Source: Mesorhizobium huakuii (GTDB lineage Bacteria > Pseudomonadota > Alphaproteobacteria > Rhizobiales > Rhizobiaceae). Taken from it: 64,000 nt of DNA. A program made the position numbers and the translations under genes. Below are positions 62,578 through 64,000 of this stretch, piece by piece. Positions within the stretch are counted from its first letter, which is position 1. The number at the start of each line of letters is the position of its first letter. The notes below the pieces were generated by a model, which was not told where the DNA came from, ran no database searches, and worked only from the letters and a program-made list of their open reading frames with translations. The stretch is taken from assembly GCF_030160235.1 (NCBI RefSeq), contig NZ_BSNY01000051.1:144103-208102 (forward strand). The letters run 5' to 3'.

Positions 62578-63981
62578 CTAGAGAGCATCGGTCCCGGGCG
62601 CCTCGGCCTTCCGCTCAGGTTTCGGCCGCCAGAATGACCTGACGAGGATATCCTCGGCATAGACCGCATCATCGAACTGGTCCTGGCCAAGTTCCTGGAC
62701 CAGCGTCGGCCGATCCCCCAGCAGTGAGACGCCAAGGGCGGCCTGGCCATTGAGGGGCGGCACGCCCAGTGCGTCGAGGATGGTGGGAAATATGTCAATC
62801 GTGCCCGAAAATCCGGTATGTGTTTTGGGCGGAACGCCATCTCCCGAGAGGGAGAAGAAGTTGCGTCGTTCATATTTGTTCAGGCGGCCCGTCACCGCGC
62901 TTGGTGCACTGAGATGGTCGCTTTGCAACACCAGAACGGTGTTCGCCATCAGACCTTCGGCCTCGGCTTTGTGAATGAAGTCGGCAACCAGCATGTTGGT
63001 GCATTTCACGGCATGGAGAATATTGGGAACTTGCGGAGAAAGTCCTGTCTTGCCGATACACTTGTCAGTCAGGTAGCCATCCATCGCATGCCCGCCGCTG
63101 ACGGCGATCGTCAAGGAGAACGGTTTGCCATCGCGCTGAGCGCGCCGCAAAATGTCGAAGCTCAAATCCAGGACTTCGGCGTCGTCGGCGCCGAAGCTGT
63201 TGCCGCGCCCGGCGACGGCGGCCACCACTTCGGGCCCGCCGAAAAGCGATGAGTAGCCATGGGTGGAATAGAATGTCCCCTGACCGGTGAAGCTGAGTGG
63301 CCAACCGGTAACAAAGTGCTGCTGATAACCCCGCGCCTTCAGAACATCGCCCAGGCAGGTCAGGCCAGGCAGGAACAGCGAATTCTCCTCCAGATATTGG
63401 CGCGTTGTGAAGAACGTTATCAGCAGCGGCGTTCCGCAGTTCGCAGCGACCATCCCTGAGATGGAATTGTTGGTGTAGGCAAGCTGCACCATGTTGGTCG
63501 CCGAAACGCCGCGCCTGTCGAATTCGAGCAGCGGATCCATGACGTCGCCGAACTCCGCCTCGTTCATGTAGGAGCGTTCGGCGCTCTCGATGAAAATATG
63601 AACGAGGTTCCTGGGTGCGATGGCCACGGATGCTGCCGCGATCTCCGGCTCTGTCAAAGCGGCAATATCGACGAACCGCTTGGACAGGAAATCATGCCGC
63701 GGGTTGGGATGGATCGCTGCCGCGATCGGACGTGTCAGCATCGGGTTTGCCGCCAGGAAGAACGCCATCAGGGCGACATCCAATCCCCTCGTCAGCGTGC
63801 CGCGCGCCTTCAGTGCGCCGAGACCGAAAAGAACGACCAGAATAACCAGCATCGTGCTTCCGGTATTCCACAAATACTCAAAGACGACGCCGGGCGTCCG
63901 CATCCCGGCGCCGGCATGCATGAACATCGCACCCCAGTCAAACCCAACTTGAACAGTTGGACGTGAACGGATAGCGAACAC
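62578..63981 (-). CDS. Phosphoglycerol transferase/sulfatase-like protein (OpgB-like), possibly N-terminally short
   Basis: A 467-residue alkaline-phosphatase-superfamily enzyme. Two transmembrane helices (about residues 44-60 and 64-83) precede the catalytic domain. Blocks matching E. coli OpgB include MVAANCGTPLL, CLGDVLKARGYQQHFVTG and VLVLQSDHLSAPS, and the nucleophile region is near residues 160-180 (TNNSISGMVA). OpgB adds phosphoglycerol to periplasmic glucans. The N-terminal helices expected before residue 15 are missing; an in-frame TAA lies just upstream at 63990-63992. The start at 63981 is a GTG. The gene may be complete, truncated or frameshifted. Confidence 0.75.
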   Translation of the reverse strand: MFAIRSRPTVQVGFDWGAMFMHAGAGMRTPGVVFEYLWNTGSTMLVILVVLFGLGALKARGTLTRGLDVALMAFFLAANPMLTRPIAAAIHPNPRHDFLSKRFVDIAALTEPEIAAASVAIAPRNLVHIFIESAERSYMNEAEFGDVMDPLLEFDRRGVSATNMVQLAYTNNSISGMVAANCGTPLLITFFTTRQYLEENSLFLPGLTCLGDVLKARGYQQHFVTGWPLSFTGQGTFYSTHGYSSLFGGPEVVAAVAGRGNSFGADDAEVLDLSFDILRRAQRDGKPFSLTIAVSGGHAMDGYLTDKCIGKTGLSPQVPNILHAVKCTNMLVADFIHKAEAEGLMANTVLVLQSDHLSAPSAVTGRLNKYERRNFFSLSGDGVPPKTHTGFSGTIDIFPTILDALGVPPLNGQAALGVSLLGDRPTLVQELGQDQFDDAVYAEDILVRSFWRPKPERKAEAPGTDAL

Positions 63982-64000
63982 TGTCCGTTAAGCCATTGAA

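Overview
The window is GC-rich, densely coded chromosomal DNA from an alphaproteobacterium of the Hyphomicrobiales. It looks most like Mesorhizobium or a close relative. This is inferred from a MucR/Ros regulator with a Cys-Asp-His2 finger, a CenR-type response regulator next to a cyclic-nucleotide-binding protein, an alphaproteobacterial Mic60 gene between hemD and hemY, a glnK-amtB pair, and short palindromic intergenic repeats. I saw no rRNA, tRNA, CRISPR array, transposase or phage gene.

Region 1 (1-24.8 kb) is accessory metabolism. A BMP-type solute-binding protein sits beside the start of an ABC ATPase. A pcaI-pcaJ-pcaF set for 3-oxoadipate is divergent from an IclR regulator, with an operator of three half-sites between them. 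From 5.1 to 18.0 kb lies the most unusual locus. It has a gamma-glutamylpolyamine-type pair (FAD oxidase and glutamine-synthetase-like ligase), a spermidine/putrescine-type ABC importer, a GntR regulator with what looks like a second winged helix, two paralogous MGT-like glycosyltransferases, three tandem cupin paralogues and an aldehyde dehydrogenase. A bifunctional beta-oxidation enzyme and a ribose-type sugar ABC importer follow.

Region 2 (24.9-35 kb) holds a cytosolic glucan-to-pentose-phosphate cassette (GH15 glucoamylase, 6-phosphogluconate dehydrogenase, glucose-6-phosphate dehydrogenase, polyphosphate-glucokinase-like ROK kinase). After it come a MucR regulator, an aminotransferase, an MFS exporter, a NIPSNAP protein and a GATase-like protein.

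Region 3 (35-64 kb) is mostly core genome. It contains hemC-hemD-mic60-hemY-terB, divergent tsaD-gpsA-yciI-EVE-methyltransferase, cenR with a cyclic-nucleotide-binding partner, xthA, lolA, ftsK, glnK-amtB with a probable sigma-54 promoter, tesB, a UbiH-family hydroxylase, osmC, a yceH-like gene and an opgB-like gene whose N-terminus looks short. Two families of short palindromic repeats, each present twice, and a heptanucleotide array lie between these genes.

How the genes may work together is inferred from adjacency. In region 1 an imported amine would be gamma-glutamylated, oxidised and dehydrogenated, with the glycosyltransferases and cupins adding an unknown step. In region 2 glucose released from an alpha-glucan would be phosphorylated and oxidised to ribulose-5-phosphate. 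In region 3 glnK-amtB handles ammonium.
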